DNA from: Volvariella volvacea V23
Taxonomy: Eukaryota; Basidiomycota; Agaricomycetes; Agaricales; Pluteaceae
Direction of reading: 5' to 3'
Assembly: GCA_000349905.1 (NCBI GenBank)
Contig: KB722758.1
Span: 62,001 to 126,000, forward strand
DNA length: 64,000 nt
Shown here: piece after piece, positions 44,140 to 54,589 of the stretch
How the letters are laid out: every line of letters begins with the position of its first letter
How positions within the stretch are numbered: the stretch's first letter is position 1
Notes under the pieces: model-generated
Database searches by the model: none
What the model saw: only the letters and a program-made list of their open reading frames with translations
Told to the model about the DNA's origin: nothing
Translations under genes and position numbers: made by a program

Positions 44140-46312
44140 ATGGCATTTCAGTTGCAATGGACGTATACCGCTCAAGGCCTCTCACCTGTCCCTACCAATT
44201 TCGCCCTCGACACACCCATATACCCCACTCCTGCCTCTTTACCCTTCGACCCTCTACTAGCCACTTCAATGTTAAGTGCATCATCGCCAATAGCAACTCA
44301 AGCAGTAACGACACCTGCACCACAGACTTCGACAATCTACGAAACCGTCACCGTCACTCTGGTACAAACGACGACCGTTGGAGATGTGCCGAACTTGTTG
44401 TCCAACATCGCTCCGAGTTCCACGCCTGCGGCTGTCTCGAGTGCAACGCAAGGTGCCACATTACCACCAACGCCGTCTGCTTCTCCACTAGGAGAGCAGC
44501 CTTTACTACCTTTGCCGATATCCTTATCCCTTCCGATACCGGTTCAACCCGTCTTGCCGTCGCTACCACTAGACCTTCCTCTCCCACCCGTCCTACAGTT
44601 GCCCACCAGCACGTCGTCGTCGTTGCCAAGCACCAGCGCGCTGCCAAAACCGCAAAGAGAATGGAGTGCTCCGTCGTCCATCGAGGATCTGAGCAGCTTC
44701 GGCATAATCAAGTTCTACGGGAACGTGCACAACGTGGATTTGGTCGAGGGTATACCAGCCAGCGCTAGCGCACTCCCTCATCCATCGTCTGCACCTTTTG
44801 ACCCCAACGCGCCTTCATACCTCCAACACCCCTCATCGTCTAGCGGTACTGCGGGTGACGATAGTGGTGACGGCGACGATGACGATACCACCACAACCCC
44901 GGCCCTCCCGATTCCTTGGGACTCCTCCTGGACGAATACTACGAAGGTTCTGCAAATCCTCTACCCCGCCCACTCCGCCAACCCCTCCTCAAAACCCACC
45001 GGCGGTGCCCAGTTCTACGCCAACCCCTTCCTCCACACCGCGTCCTCTCCTTCCTCTTCCTCTTCCCCTTTCACCTCCGCGACCGCCGAGGGAGGGATCG
45101 AGATCGCTAAAAATGTGTCGTTTGAGTATAGCGTGTTCTTTCCGAGAGATTTCGATTGGGTCAAAGGCGGCAAGTTGCCCGGGTTGTATGGAGGACACGA
45201 GGGGTGTTCGGGAGGGGACAGCGCGGAGAGCTGCTGGAGCACGAGGATGATGTGGAGGGCGGGAGGGGAAGGGGAGCTGTACCTCGTAAGTTCACTTTTC
45301 TTCGTCTTTCTTGCTTTGTGTTGGTGTTGAAGTAGACCTCTAGTATGCGCCTAGGGACAAACAACCCGCCTATCTCTGCGCAGATCCAACGTCGGTTTGC
45401 AACGCTGTATATGGGTTCTCCGTCGGACGAGGGTCGTTCTCGTTTGTGAGCGGTGGGTGGACAAAGTTACGGCAGACGATTGTTTTGAATACACCAGGAA
45501 AGCAGGATGGGGTGTTTGTTTTGGATATTAATGGGAAGCGTGTACTCGAAAGAGATGGGTTATTTTATAGGGATACAGGGAGGAAAGGGTCTAGTGGTAG
45601 GGACGGGGACGACGACGAGCGTAATGGGACGGGTGCTGGGAAGGGAGGTGGCGGAGGGAAAGGGAAAGGCGGAAAGAAAGGCGGTAAAGGTTCTTCGAGT
45701 TCAGGCGGTGGACTACTTGGTGGACTGCTTTGGTCGCCTCAGAGCTTACTCCAGAGAGAGGACCAGCGCCCAGTGAATCTTCAGGTACCCGCACAAGACG
45801 ACGCGTACGTTTTATAAATTTTTGCATGAAAAGTGGGCTAATTATAACCCATTCGGTCTAGAGTCCGAAGCGATTTGGCCGCCCAGTTCCAGAAGATATT
45901 AGGGCCTAGTCGCTCAGTATATCTCGCGGGTGTGGCTCCTGGAAGTGTAGAGGAAGACATGCTTCACGGAGCGCAAGGCGTCCTTCGACCTGACGTGATT
46001 GAATACAGCGAGGTAGACCCGCAAGACAATGAAGGCGAAGGTTACGACGAGCGCCAATTACCAATATTGACTTTGGGCTCTATTAAACTGTCTGCCGAGA
46101 ACAATCTCGAGGCTTTTTCTCCCATTGAAGGGGACATTGCATTCGAAAAACCCTCGGCAACCATTCAAGACCAAGCGGCAGCGACAGAAAAACCGATAGG
46201 GTTTACCGGGATCTTCTTCAGCACGTTCTTTGGTGGTCATCAGCCAGAGTATGCGACGCCGAGGGATCAGTACGTTTGGTTCAAGGACTTTTCGGTGGTG
46301 CAGAATAGTTGA
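44140..46312 (+). CDS. PL14-family polysaccharide-lyase-like protein
   Basis: Exons 44140-45285, 45344-45804 and 45862-46312 give 685 aa. The first 250 residues are Pro/Ser/Thr-rich low complexity. From about residue 260 the polysaccharide lyase 14 pattern appears: FEYSVFFPRDFDWVKGGKLP then GLYGGHEGCSGGDSAESCW, YLCADPT, GGWTKLRQTIVLNTPGKQDG, and at the end TGIFFSTFFGGHQPEYATP then FKDFSV. PL14 enzymes cleave uronic-acid polymers (alginate, glucuronan) by beta-elimination. A Gly/Lys-rich insert (about 45590-45720) splits the domain. No signal peptide is seen after the ATG at 44140, which is odd for a wall- or substrate-acting enzyme. An upstream exon or anchoring by another route is possible. 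Confidence 0.78.
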
Positions 46313-46544
46313 GCGAGGCGCGCCGGAGTCTGTTTCCCCACACGAGTCATTTCAGGCTATGTTATTTCCCGGTGCCTGCTCTCACCCTTCATTCAGTCAC
46401 ATCCTTATTGACCCTGACAGAAAGAATTAATCATTGTCAGCTGCTCCTTATGGGCGAGCGCCTTCCTTTGTCCTAGAGCGCATTTAAATCCTCACGCCAA
46501 AGTGCATCTCATTTTCCACCACGAGTGCAACAGAATTCACTGCG

Positions 46545-48233
46545 ATGAGGACTACCAGACCCAACGCCCGTTTTTCCACTCCCATCCACTACCCTCCTGA
46601 AGTTCTCGACCTGATCTTTGGGGATTCCGAGTTGAACCTTTACGAGCTCCTTAATTTGCGTCTTACGTCTATCCAGTTTGCATCCGTCACTGCTCCTCAT
46701 CTTTTCCGCACAATCAAACTGGTACTCGCTCCTCCGAGGGTCCTCGCGAAGCAGTACAAACCGTTTAAACTAATCCCAGGGAACATCGCCCGCTACTTCA
46801 CCCGACTCGTGGTTGCTGTCGCCGCTTCCTTCATCCAACCCCCCCAGTATACATTATCTCGGGTCACTGACTCATTCTCCGCGTTTTGGACCGAAATACG
46901 GGGGCTCACGAGTATACGAGCCCTTCAAGTAGAATGCTTGGACAAGTTGACGGCTGAAGGCGTTCCGTTCTTCAACAAGCTCTACGGCCATGTCATCTTC
47001 ACAACATTGGAAGCGACTGGAGGTATCTTGCATTCCCTTCGCCTCCAGGTTACTTCTTCACGCGGTGCTGTGGCGGTTGACGCGGTGCCCGACTCCATCT
47101 CCTCCCTTCGTCCTAACACCCTGAAGGAATTTCAGCTGAATTACGAGTGTCGTACCGAAAGCGATCACGACAGGTGTCCAGCCTGCACCGTAGTTTGCTC
47201 TCAAATCTCGAACCTCGTTATCAACCAGTCTAACCTCGACAGACTCGAACTGGATCACTCCTGCAGAAAAACGCCAGTGACCGTCCACCACATATTCCCT
47301 CATGCGATCAAGGATTGTAATCTGCGTACCCTCCGACTCTACAACAAGGCCGATTCAGAAAGTGGCGTTGGTGTGTCGGAACCGGGATCACTTCGCCTCC
47401 CCACGCTGCACAAACTCCGTCATCTCACATTGCGCGGTCATCATGATTCTGAGACTGTGTTCTGGAAGGCGATGAAGAATCGGATTCTCAACCTCGAGTC
47501 TCTGGATATGACTTTCCGTGACTCTGCCGTCCTATGCCCCTCTTCTCTTCCAGGAATCCCAGTGCTCCGCGCAAGAAGAGAATCCGGGGCTGGGTTTTCC
47601 CCTCTTTGGGGACTTTCTTTCTCTCAAGAGGTGCTCGCAAGACATGCGCCGACGCTGCGGGAGCTCTCCCTTCATTGGTATTCGGCAAGGGGTGAGCCCG
47701 GGCCTTGGGGCAGGATCTCTGCGGGCTATATTCGCCGGAACTGGCCACAGCTTTCTTCGTTCATTCACCTGGAACGCATCGCGCTCAAGGCTTTTGGATT
47801 CACTGGAGCTATGCAAGGTTTGCGTCAACTCCAAATTGAGCAGATACAGGAATTCCTCGATATATTCTCGGAGTGTCCCAAGTTGGAGGTGGCGGAAATT
47901 GAATGGACTCAGGTGGTGGTATTCGACACAAGGGAGCTATCGGAGTATCGTCGTGTGACGGATGCTACGCTGCTCGAGGCGCTTAAGCAGAGAAAGATAT
48001 GTGATTCTCAGGCTCTGAGGTCGAAAACCGGGTTGCCAAGAAAGCTGATACTTGTCTATTATCTTTTCACGCATCCGAATCCTAGCGTCCTCGTCACGGA
48101 AGAGTTGCATGCGATCAAATTAGAAGGAGAGCATAGGAAGGGAAATTTAGATAGCGGGGCTCGGGTGTGGGGTTACGAACGGATCTCTAGGACATTGGGA
48201 CGCTGTGGCGAAGATGTTTTTGTAATAATGTAG
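46545..48233 (+). CDS. F-box protein, intact copy 2
   Basis: A single frame of 562 aa, paralogous over its full length to 34123-35826. The F-box segment is YPPEVLDLIFGDSELNLYEL then LNLRLTSIQFASVTAPHLFR. A body with hydrophobic, LRR-like spacing follows, and both proteins share features such as RYFTRLVVAV, FWTEIRGL and, near the end, ARVWGYE. About 11 kb and the NGG1, transporter and lyase genes separate the two, and the orientation is opposite. Likely an SCF ubiquitin-ligase receptor; substrate unknown. Confidence 0.76.
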   Translation: MRTTRPNARFSTPIHYPPEVLDLIFGDSELNLYELLNLRLTSIQFASVTAPHLFRTIKLVLAPPRVLAKQYKPFKLIPGNIARYFTRLVVAVAASFIQPPQYTLSRVTDSFSAFWTEIRGLTSIRALQVECLDKLTAEGVPFFNKLYGHVIFTTLEATGGILHSLRLQVTSSRGAVAVDAVPDSISSLRPNTLKEFQLNYECRTESDHDRCPACTVVCSQISNLVINQSNLDRLELDHSCRKTPVTVHHIFPHAIKDCNLRTLRLYNKADSESGVGVSEPGSLRLPTLHKLRHLTLRGHHDSETVFWKAMKNRILNLESLDMTFRDSAVLCPSSLPGIPVLRARRESGAGFSPLWGLSFSQEVLARHAPTLRELSLHWYSARGEPGPWGRISAGYIRRNWPQLSSFIHLERIALKAFGFTGAMQGLRQLQIEQIQEFLDIFSECPKLEVAEIEWTQVVVFDTRELSEYRRVTDATLLEALKQRKICDSQALRSKTGLPRKLILVYYLFTHPNPSVLVTEELHAIKLEGEHRKGNLDSGARVWGYERISRTLGRCGEDVFVIM

Positions 48234-48433
48234 CCCTCCTTAGCTCCAACACTTTTGTACCTTCGCGATTATCGATGAACGATTATTATGTTAGCTATTC
48301 TTGGAACAGCTAAAATGGCAGGTAGATCACCGTTCGTGCATCGCACATACATCAGAATTCCCACGCAGAACTAACTCTGATTTTGAACGGGTGTAGATTT
48401 GTCACCTTGCAGTGCTCTTGCGCTATGCATGCT

Positions 48434-49090
48434 TTACAAGATAACACAAGGTCCGAGAGGCTGAAGCTTGGTGTATGCTTCCCTTCGCGCCTTCCGTACT
48501 TCGATTGCCTTGTACAGCGCCTGCTTGTGACGTCCATCCAACAGTACCAGGATAACGAGATTAGCGTGTGCTCGTACCCCGTATCGAACTCCCACTTACC
48601 TGTGTTCATGCCTTCCAGGGTCCACGCAGAGCACTCCAAATACACGCACGCTCCGATTTTCCGAGCCAACTTTTTCGCTTCTTTATATCTTACCAGGGTC
48701 GGTCCTCCCTTATCCTTTTCCATGGTCTCGCCCTGTCTTTTATCACACTTCATCCCGATTAAAAGACGCGGCAGATCCTTTGCTGTCCAATGATCCAGCT
48801 CGGGTGCAAGTCTGGTCTTAACGGCCTGAAACGATTCGGTGTCGTCAATACTAAAACAAATGAGGAAGACATCAGCGTTTAAGTAGCTGAGGTAGGGGCG
48901 CAAACGATCCAATTCTCCGCGATCTGTCGAAATAGCAGTGTTCATATTTGCATGAGAAAGAAAATAAGGATAATGCAATTAACGCACTGCAGGTATCTAC
49001 GAGTTTTCATATCCCATAGTATTTCATTCGGTAGGGAGCTATGGTTATCACGCAGCATGACGTGTTGACCTTCCGCATCATACGTTGACT
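48434..49090 (-). pseudogene. Rho-type small GTPase relic
   Basis: The central part is clearly Rho-like: GELDRLRPYLSYLNADVFLI then CFSIDDTESFQAVK, LLIGMKCDKR and YLECSAW (G5). After an intron with GTAAGT the C-terminal piece ALYKAIEVRKARREAYTKLQ ends PLGPCVIL-stop, a prenylation-type CaaX box. Three faults stand out. No P-loop exon (GxxxxGKT/S) is found upstream. The G3 region reads WDMKT instead of WDTAG. The phase at the last splice junction does not join the CaaX exon in frame. An upstream piece YDAEGQHVMLRDNHSSLPNE may be a diverged effector-loop exon. A truncated, decaying copy is the simplest reading. Confidence 0.65.
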
Positions 49091-49299
49091 TTCGGGAACA
49101 GAGTTATTAACGTATAAATCAGACAATTTAACTTCAGTGACATCGTACTGTGTCCGGACTTGCAGTCTCAAACGACTGTATTTCTAGGTTATATGCTGGG
49201 ACTTTTGCGGCGTATGATGAAATCAAGTTGGTCGGTGCATCTGTTAAGTCCAATAATGGCTTTGATAGGCTATCTGCTTACTTTACTGACATTGTCACT

Positions 49300-50042
49300 G
49301 CCTATTACCACTGTTGGGGAAAAAGTGGATACTCAGATTCTATTCCCAAGCGAAGAATATAAGTAAAGGTGTGGAAAGAAGAGGCTAGCTTGGAGTCACT
49401 TACCTATTCCCAAGCGAAGAATCTTTAAAGCTGGGGAATAGGTGGTGAGAGCAGTATGGTATATATACTACTCGAAGATAAATAAAGATAAATAAAAGGA
49501 TATAATCTCTTGGGTGGAGAGAAGTGGGGGGGTAAGAATGAAAGTAACAAAGTGGGAGTTCTGAGCGATGAGTGTAGCGCACAGACCAGGGGACACATAA
49601 GCTGGGTCGGCATGTACTGTCACGGTTTTCCATGTTTGGTCATGTTTGTTGCATGATTATATCATCAACATCCGATTACTCCTTCCTTCTTATCACCTCA
49701 TGCCTTCTTAGTGCTCATCTTTAACCTTGGTTGCCCTTATAACACAAGTAACGACCTTACCTTGGACATTATAAGTGGTTATCACCTTCTAGGTTACATT
49801 ATATGCCCTAGTAGTAACACTCCTAAATGTCTTCACACTCTTGTACTCTAAGCGCTGGTTATAAGCCTTAGATATACTAAGTTGCTACTACCTAGTGGCT
49901 GTCTCATAGACGCCCTCATACCTTAAGCGCTAGTCAAGCCTTAAGCGCCTAGAGCGGTTAACCCTTAGGTTATACCCCAAGTGTCCCTAGACACCTTGGG
50001 CAGTTACTCATAATGCGCTAGTATAAGCGCTTACTGTATTCC
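49300..50042. mobile_element. Possible retroelement or LTR remnant ending at the gap
   Basis: The segment has no gene and is AT-rich. It contains TGTCACGG at 49618, a frequent first motif of fungal LTRs, a TATATATA box near 49458, and recurrent TAAGCGC words between 49850 and 50040. It stops at a 100-N assembly gap, as repeats often do. No coding domain of a retroelement is visible, so this is a guess from composition and context. Confidence 0.3.
49340..49422. repeat. 19-bp direct repeat pair with a hairpin
   Basis: CTATTCCCAAGCGAAGAAT occurs at 49340-49358 and again at 49404-49422. The second copy begins an inverted repeat (CCTATTCCC...GGGAATAGG) with a loop of about 20 nt. This lies in AT-rich, apparently non-genic DNA next to the assembly gap. 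Confidence 0.7.
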
Positions 50043-50142
50043 NNNNNNNNNNNNNNNNNNNNNNNNNNNNNNNNNNNNNNNNNNNNNNNNNNNNNNNNNN
50101 NNNNNNNNNNNNNNNNNNNNNNNNNNNNNNNNNNNNNNNNNN
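50043..50142. other. Assembly gap (100 N)
   Basis: Exactly 100 N, true length unknown, flanked on the left by repeat-like sequence and on the right by 250 bp without a recognisable gene. Confidence 0.98.
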
Positions 50143-50394
50143 TCGAGTTAGATGCGGAGATGTCTTTGAGAAAAGAGTCAAACAAAAGGTGCACAGCTTC
50201 CCTCTGTGACAAGTTCATTCAGCCCATCTCCTCAAGCCGATTCCCCTGGCAGTACATTCAACGCGGAGTGTCTCCCAATCGGTAGATAGAGGGGGTTCTA
50301 ATTTCCTTCCATACTTGAAGTCCGTGGTATAGCTTCTTCTGACAAATAGCACCGCTATCCTCCTCAATTCGTTCCCAACTTTACCTGATCGAAC

Positions 50395-51530
50395 CTAATC
50401 AATCGCTGGGTGCAAATCCAAAAGAGCCGTGTCCGGAATGTGTGACCATACGGTACGAGCCGAAATCACTATAATTTGTGTACCGATTTCCTCCAATCTT
50501 GGGGGAAGGTGTTGGAAAATGCCGCTTTGAAAAGGTGCAAAGTATCGGAAAGTGATAAGCGAAGGGCAGATCTTGAGAATGTTGATTACGAAATCTTGAC
50601 TTGGTCCAGTTACAGAACAAGTGGCAGAGCGTAATCGTAGATCCAACATCGTTAGATTAACGGAAAGGTTATTAATCTTGAGGAGATTAAGTATGAAGTC
50701 TAATGTCGATTCGGTAAGGCCAATCACGTTTAGGGTCAGCTCACGAAGTGGGACGGTAATTCTTCTGCGATAACGACCTTCGTCGCGTGAAGATACCTTG
50801 CAGAAGACCCTAGAGAGTAATCTACTATAAAATGCGGGTGGCTCATGCTCCCATCCAAGGTAGAGACGGGATAGCTTTGGAAAGGATGGTGGGATCGCAA
50901 TGGGGCCTTGAAATCCAAGTGCTCTAGATCTGGAACATAACTCGAGGTTGGTCAAGTTATTGCAAATATCTGGTCCTAATCCAACGAGGACTGGGGAAAC
51001 AGTGAGGCGATGGAATTCGAAGTATGATGTCCTGATTACGATTGAGGTCAATTTCGATAGGGCTCGACGATTGGATTGAAAGCTCGTGACACGTCACCAG
51101 GAGACGCCCGAGAAAAGACATCTTCTGTGTGGACTAGCTGAAGTGTACGGAGATTTGTACACTCCCCTATACACGCTCCTAAGAGCTCTGAGTCTTGAAA
51201 GCGATCCAACGAATACCCGGGTAGAGAGCAAATCACGAGATGGCGAGTGAGATCAGGGTGCGTTTTAAAGGCGATAGTTTGGCCTAACATGATCTGTCTC
51301 GGTTTGAGAAGGAGGAAGAAGAATAAGTAGAGGGATGGGGTTATGGCTTGGTACCAGTGTGGGCACACCAGTCGAAGGTCAGCTAAGGTTCGAAATTGCT
51401 TAAAGTACAAGGTAGAGTTGGGAGGGGTTATCAGATTTCCGAGCAACTCCGGCCATGGATCCTCCCTTGGGTGTTGAAGTTTGAAGTTCAATAGTATGTG
51501 TTGTAGAGTCTCCACTGGTAGATTGGCCAT
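50395..51530 (-). pseudogene. F-box/LRR-like gene with a frame break
   Basis: The start is the ATG at 51530 (MANLPVETLQHILLNF), since the frame above it opens only with TTG. The N-terminal F-box-like segment continues to LRLVCPHWYQAITPSLYLFF. The frame then ends at 51048, while a second frame picks up without a usable intron at about 51080-51050 (RRALSKLTSIVIRTSYFEFH) and continues as leucine-rich repeats (LTNLELCSRSRALGF, VPLRELTLNVIGLTESTL) to the stop at 50395. The two halves clearly belong to one gene. A single-base lesion, or a sequencing error, separates them. It is unrelated in sequence to the other F-box family of the window. Confidence 0.65.
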
Positions 51531-51756
51531 ACTTAGCACCACGGAGTTGAATTCCAAGATTCCAAGCGTTACTCAGGCTGTCACAGTGTTGACGTAATCA
51601 AAGCACGCGGTCTGGCACGGTCCGAGCTACATCTTCACCCTACTCACCTGCAAGATTATGTTGGAGACCGAACATGCTGGTATAGCATTCCGTGCTTGTT
51701 ATATCTAAATTAAGCTATATTTCACATCAGACCATCGATTTCAAAAGTGAACAACC

Positions 51757-54084
51757 TTAGTCGATACTAGGCTCATGTTCTTCGTCATCTTCTCCGTATA
51801 GAATACCGTCTTGTTCTACTTCCCCTTCTACCCCTTCTTCCACAGTATTTTCATTCTCCAATATGCCACCCCCATTGGCTCCTATCTCGTCATTCATTTC
51901 CGCTTGTTCTTTTAGCGCTTTAGCCCGAGCACGCTTATTCGACTTTCGTCCATTCGTTTGCTTTGACGGGTTTGGATTAGGCGGGCGAAGCGAGGCTATG
52001 ACATTGCAGATCCAATGAACAACTACGTCGGAAAGTGTTAGGGCGTGTCATACCATGAATAACAGGATGCAGGTTGTAAATTCGATACAAGTGTAATACA
52101 GCTTGCTCCTTGTCCTTCGCTTCGATCATCAGATCTATGTCACAAGCACTCGTCAACGGCAATCGATGAGGTATCATACATCAACCCACCAATATCGTCA
52201 GGCAAATCTGGAGGGAAAGATTCACACCTATCCGAATGTGCGCGCTTTTCCATGACAGTCACGGCTCCTGGTCGAGGTTCACTGAGATGCTGCTTCGGCT
52301 TGATGCCACGTCTAGCCCATATTGCATTCGCTCGTTGGATAATTACACTTGGAGGAATCGTCGAAGGGTTCAATGAATCGTGGTGATAATCTATATTCAG
52401 CCCAAATAAGAAACAAATGGGTCGGATGAGCGGTAGCGAACTCACCGAATACTAACGGGACATCCAGTTCTTCACATAGCGGAAGTAGATCCTCTGACGT
52501 GTAGCACAGCTAAATCGACGAAAGATAAAGATCATTCTCTGCAAAACTATACAGAGCCATACCTCGTCGTTTTCCAACACAAGCCTACTTCGAACCTCGG
52601 GACGCAATACATTGGCGATGGTGTTCTTCAGCCTTTCCAGCGTAGTTGCCTTATCCTCATATACTCCACCACCCTGCCAACACGAGATAAGTCCATGCTT
52701 CCTATATCTAGGTCTTGTACGTACATGAATAACCATGACGCCATCTGGACTAACTTTCATTCTGTCCAACATTTCGCAGTGATATTCAAGCTCCCTCACG
52801 GCGGATTCTATAACTCCTGGTTTCGGGCTGCCAAGCTGGGTATATTGACCAGGGTGAGTAGTTAGGCGGTGCCTATATTTAGCTGCCAAAGCTCCCGCTT
52901 GAGCGAGTAGATCGTCACAATATTCCAAAGAATACCCGTGATCCTTATGGGACGCAAATGGAAACATTTCTGACGACACGCGGAGAAAACGAATATTCTC
53001 CTCGCCCCAACATAAATGTCAGCTTACGGTATAGTAAAATACTCAGAGTGTAGCTTACGTTGTCTTCGTTCCATTGAATCATTGTGATAAGATCTTCAAC
53101 GTTCTTCCGTCCAAGGTCTTTTACCCAGTCGAGGCCATTCTTCTTCAAACTATCAAGACTGTGGAGCATTTATTAGCTGAAGTTTCCTGTGAAGACGAAG
53201 AACTGACGAACCGACATGTCCTTGAACAAAAGACTGACTCGCTCGCCGGGCGTCTATTTCGTAGCACAGTATTGAGACAGGCATATCCTAGAACCATTAT
53301 TAATGCCAATTTTGTAAAAGGGGTCTCCACTTGAAGCAGCGTATCACTCACCTAATCTACCACGAAACGTGGTCTCTTTCTTCTCGACATCTGGAATAAT
53401 GTAGACCGGCTCAGGTTTAGGCGCCCTCTTCTTTCGTGGCTTCTTCTCGGCGACAAACTCGTCGTCGTCCTCAGGTTCGGCGTTCCTAGAGCGTTTCTTG
53501 CTTTTACGTCGAGACTTAGTCGGTGCATCCTCTTCAACCTCTATCGTGACATCAGACTGTTCTTCCAAAATCGTCACAGTGCGTTGTGTTCTTTTTCGTC
53601 TCCCCTTCCTTGATTGTTTTAAACCACTTTCCGCATTTCCGGTCTTCGGTTGGGCCTCCGTACTTGGTTCATCTTCGAGGTCTGAAAGCGGTGAATCGAA
53701 GCCTTCTGTCAGCATATTATCATTGCTCTCTGCCTGCTCGACCGCCTTTTCTTCAGCAACGAACTGCACCTTCTTCCTTGTTCTGCGCGAACTGCGAGTC
53801 GAAGTGGGTGATTTAATCGTTGGAGAACGTAGAGGGGGTAATTGGGGTTGCACCAACGAACGAGATGCCGGGCCTGCGTCGGCTGTGACTGCAGACGTAG
53901 TAATGGACGCGGCTAAGCGCGCACTTCTGCGGCGGTAAATAGTCAAATCCGAAGAGTCTGCCATTTTGAACAATGAACAAATGGTTGGCCTTCGTAGAGC
54001 TTGAAAGGTTGACTTGATATTCCACTGCAGTAATCGTCCTGCAAGATTTACGGGCTGTATCCTTGGGCTGAAAAAGCGGAGCAT
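51757..54084 (-). CDS. UVE1: UV damage endonuclease Uve1/UVDE
   Basis: Exons 54084-53352, 53287-53212, 53158-53059, 53000-52725, 52673-52563, 52509-52446, 52390-52190, 52134-52054 and 51995-51757 join in phase to 626 aa. The UVDE domain begins TTFRGRLGYACLNTVLRNRR and includes FLRVSSEMFPFASHKDHGY, RLTTHPGQYTQLGSP, VMVIH, SRLVLENDE, DVPLVFDYHHDSLNP and DLMIEAKDKEQAVL. The family makes an incision 5' to UV photoproducts and starts an excision repair route separate from NER, using a metal-binding TIM barrel. The tail is acidic. The first 40 residues from the ATG at 54084 (MLRFFSPRIQPVNLAGRLL...) resemble a mitochondrial presequence. A second in-frame ATG at 53964 would start just before a basic, nuclear-type region. 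Confidence 0.92.
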
Positions 54085-54589
54085 ACACCGTTGAACTGGT
54101 GACCCTCTCTGTAGGTTGTTCGTTGGTTGAAAAAGAGAGGGTGCGCTGGGAACATAGTTCAAGTCTCAGCCGACTACGATCTGTTGCTGAAAGTGTTGAA
54201 CCAAAAGGGGCACCGAGTCCGATCGCGCCACAGTGATTGGTGCAAGATGCCGGGCCAATTGATCGGAGTCTTAAGTCGACGAGTTTTCTGGCGCGGAGAA
54301 AGGCAATATGACTACTGGAGCATCAGCAGAATCTAAAGTAAAGTAGTAATGAAAGATGTGCCTGGACTACTGCAGTTTGCATGTACTATTCATCAATTTC
54401 AGCCAAGCTCAACTATGCTGAAAGCGAATATCATTTTGGGGCTTCGTCTGGGCGTACGTGTTATGTTGGCATAATCACACGTAACTGAATTTACAACCAG
54501 ATTGAAGGAATACAATGGTATGTGTAGCGTATAAGAACTAGCATAGATTGATAAAAGTGAAAGAGGTAATGTAGTCCACTTCATAACCG
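54085..54589. other. Intergenic region upstream of UVE1
   Basis: About 500 bp between the UVE1 start and the stop of the patatin/vWA gene on the same strand. No gene seen. The frame continuing upstream of 54084 lacks an ATG. Confidence 0.5.

Noticed and set aside
49400..49633. Minus-strand frame in the repeat-like region
   Set aside because: Composition follows the AT- and CT-rich repeat; no domain, and it runs across the repeat pair.
54085..54162. Further upstream start for UVE1
   Set aside because: The frame continues to a TTG at 54162 with no ATG; the first ATG is at 54084.
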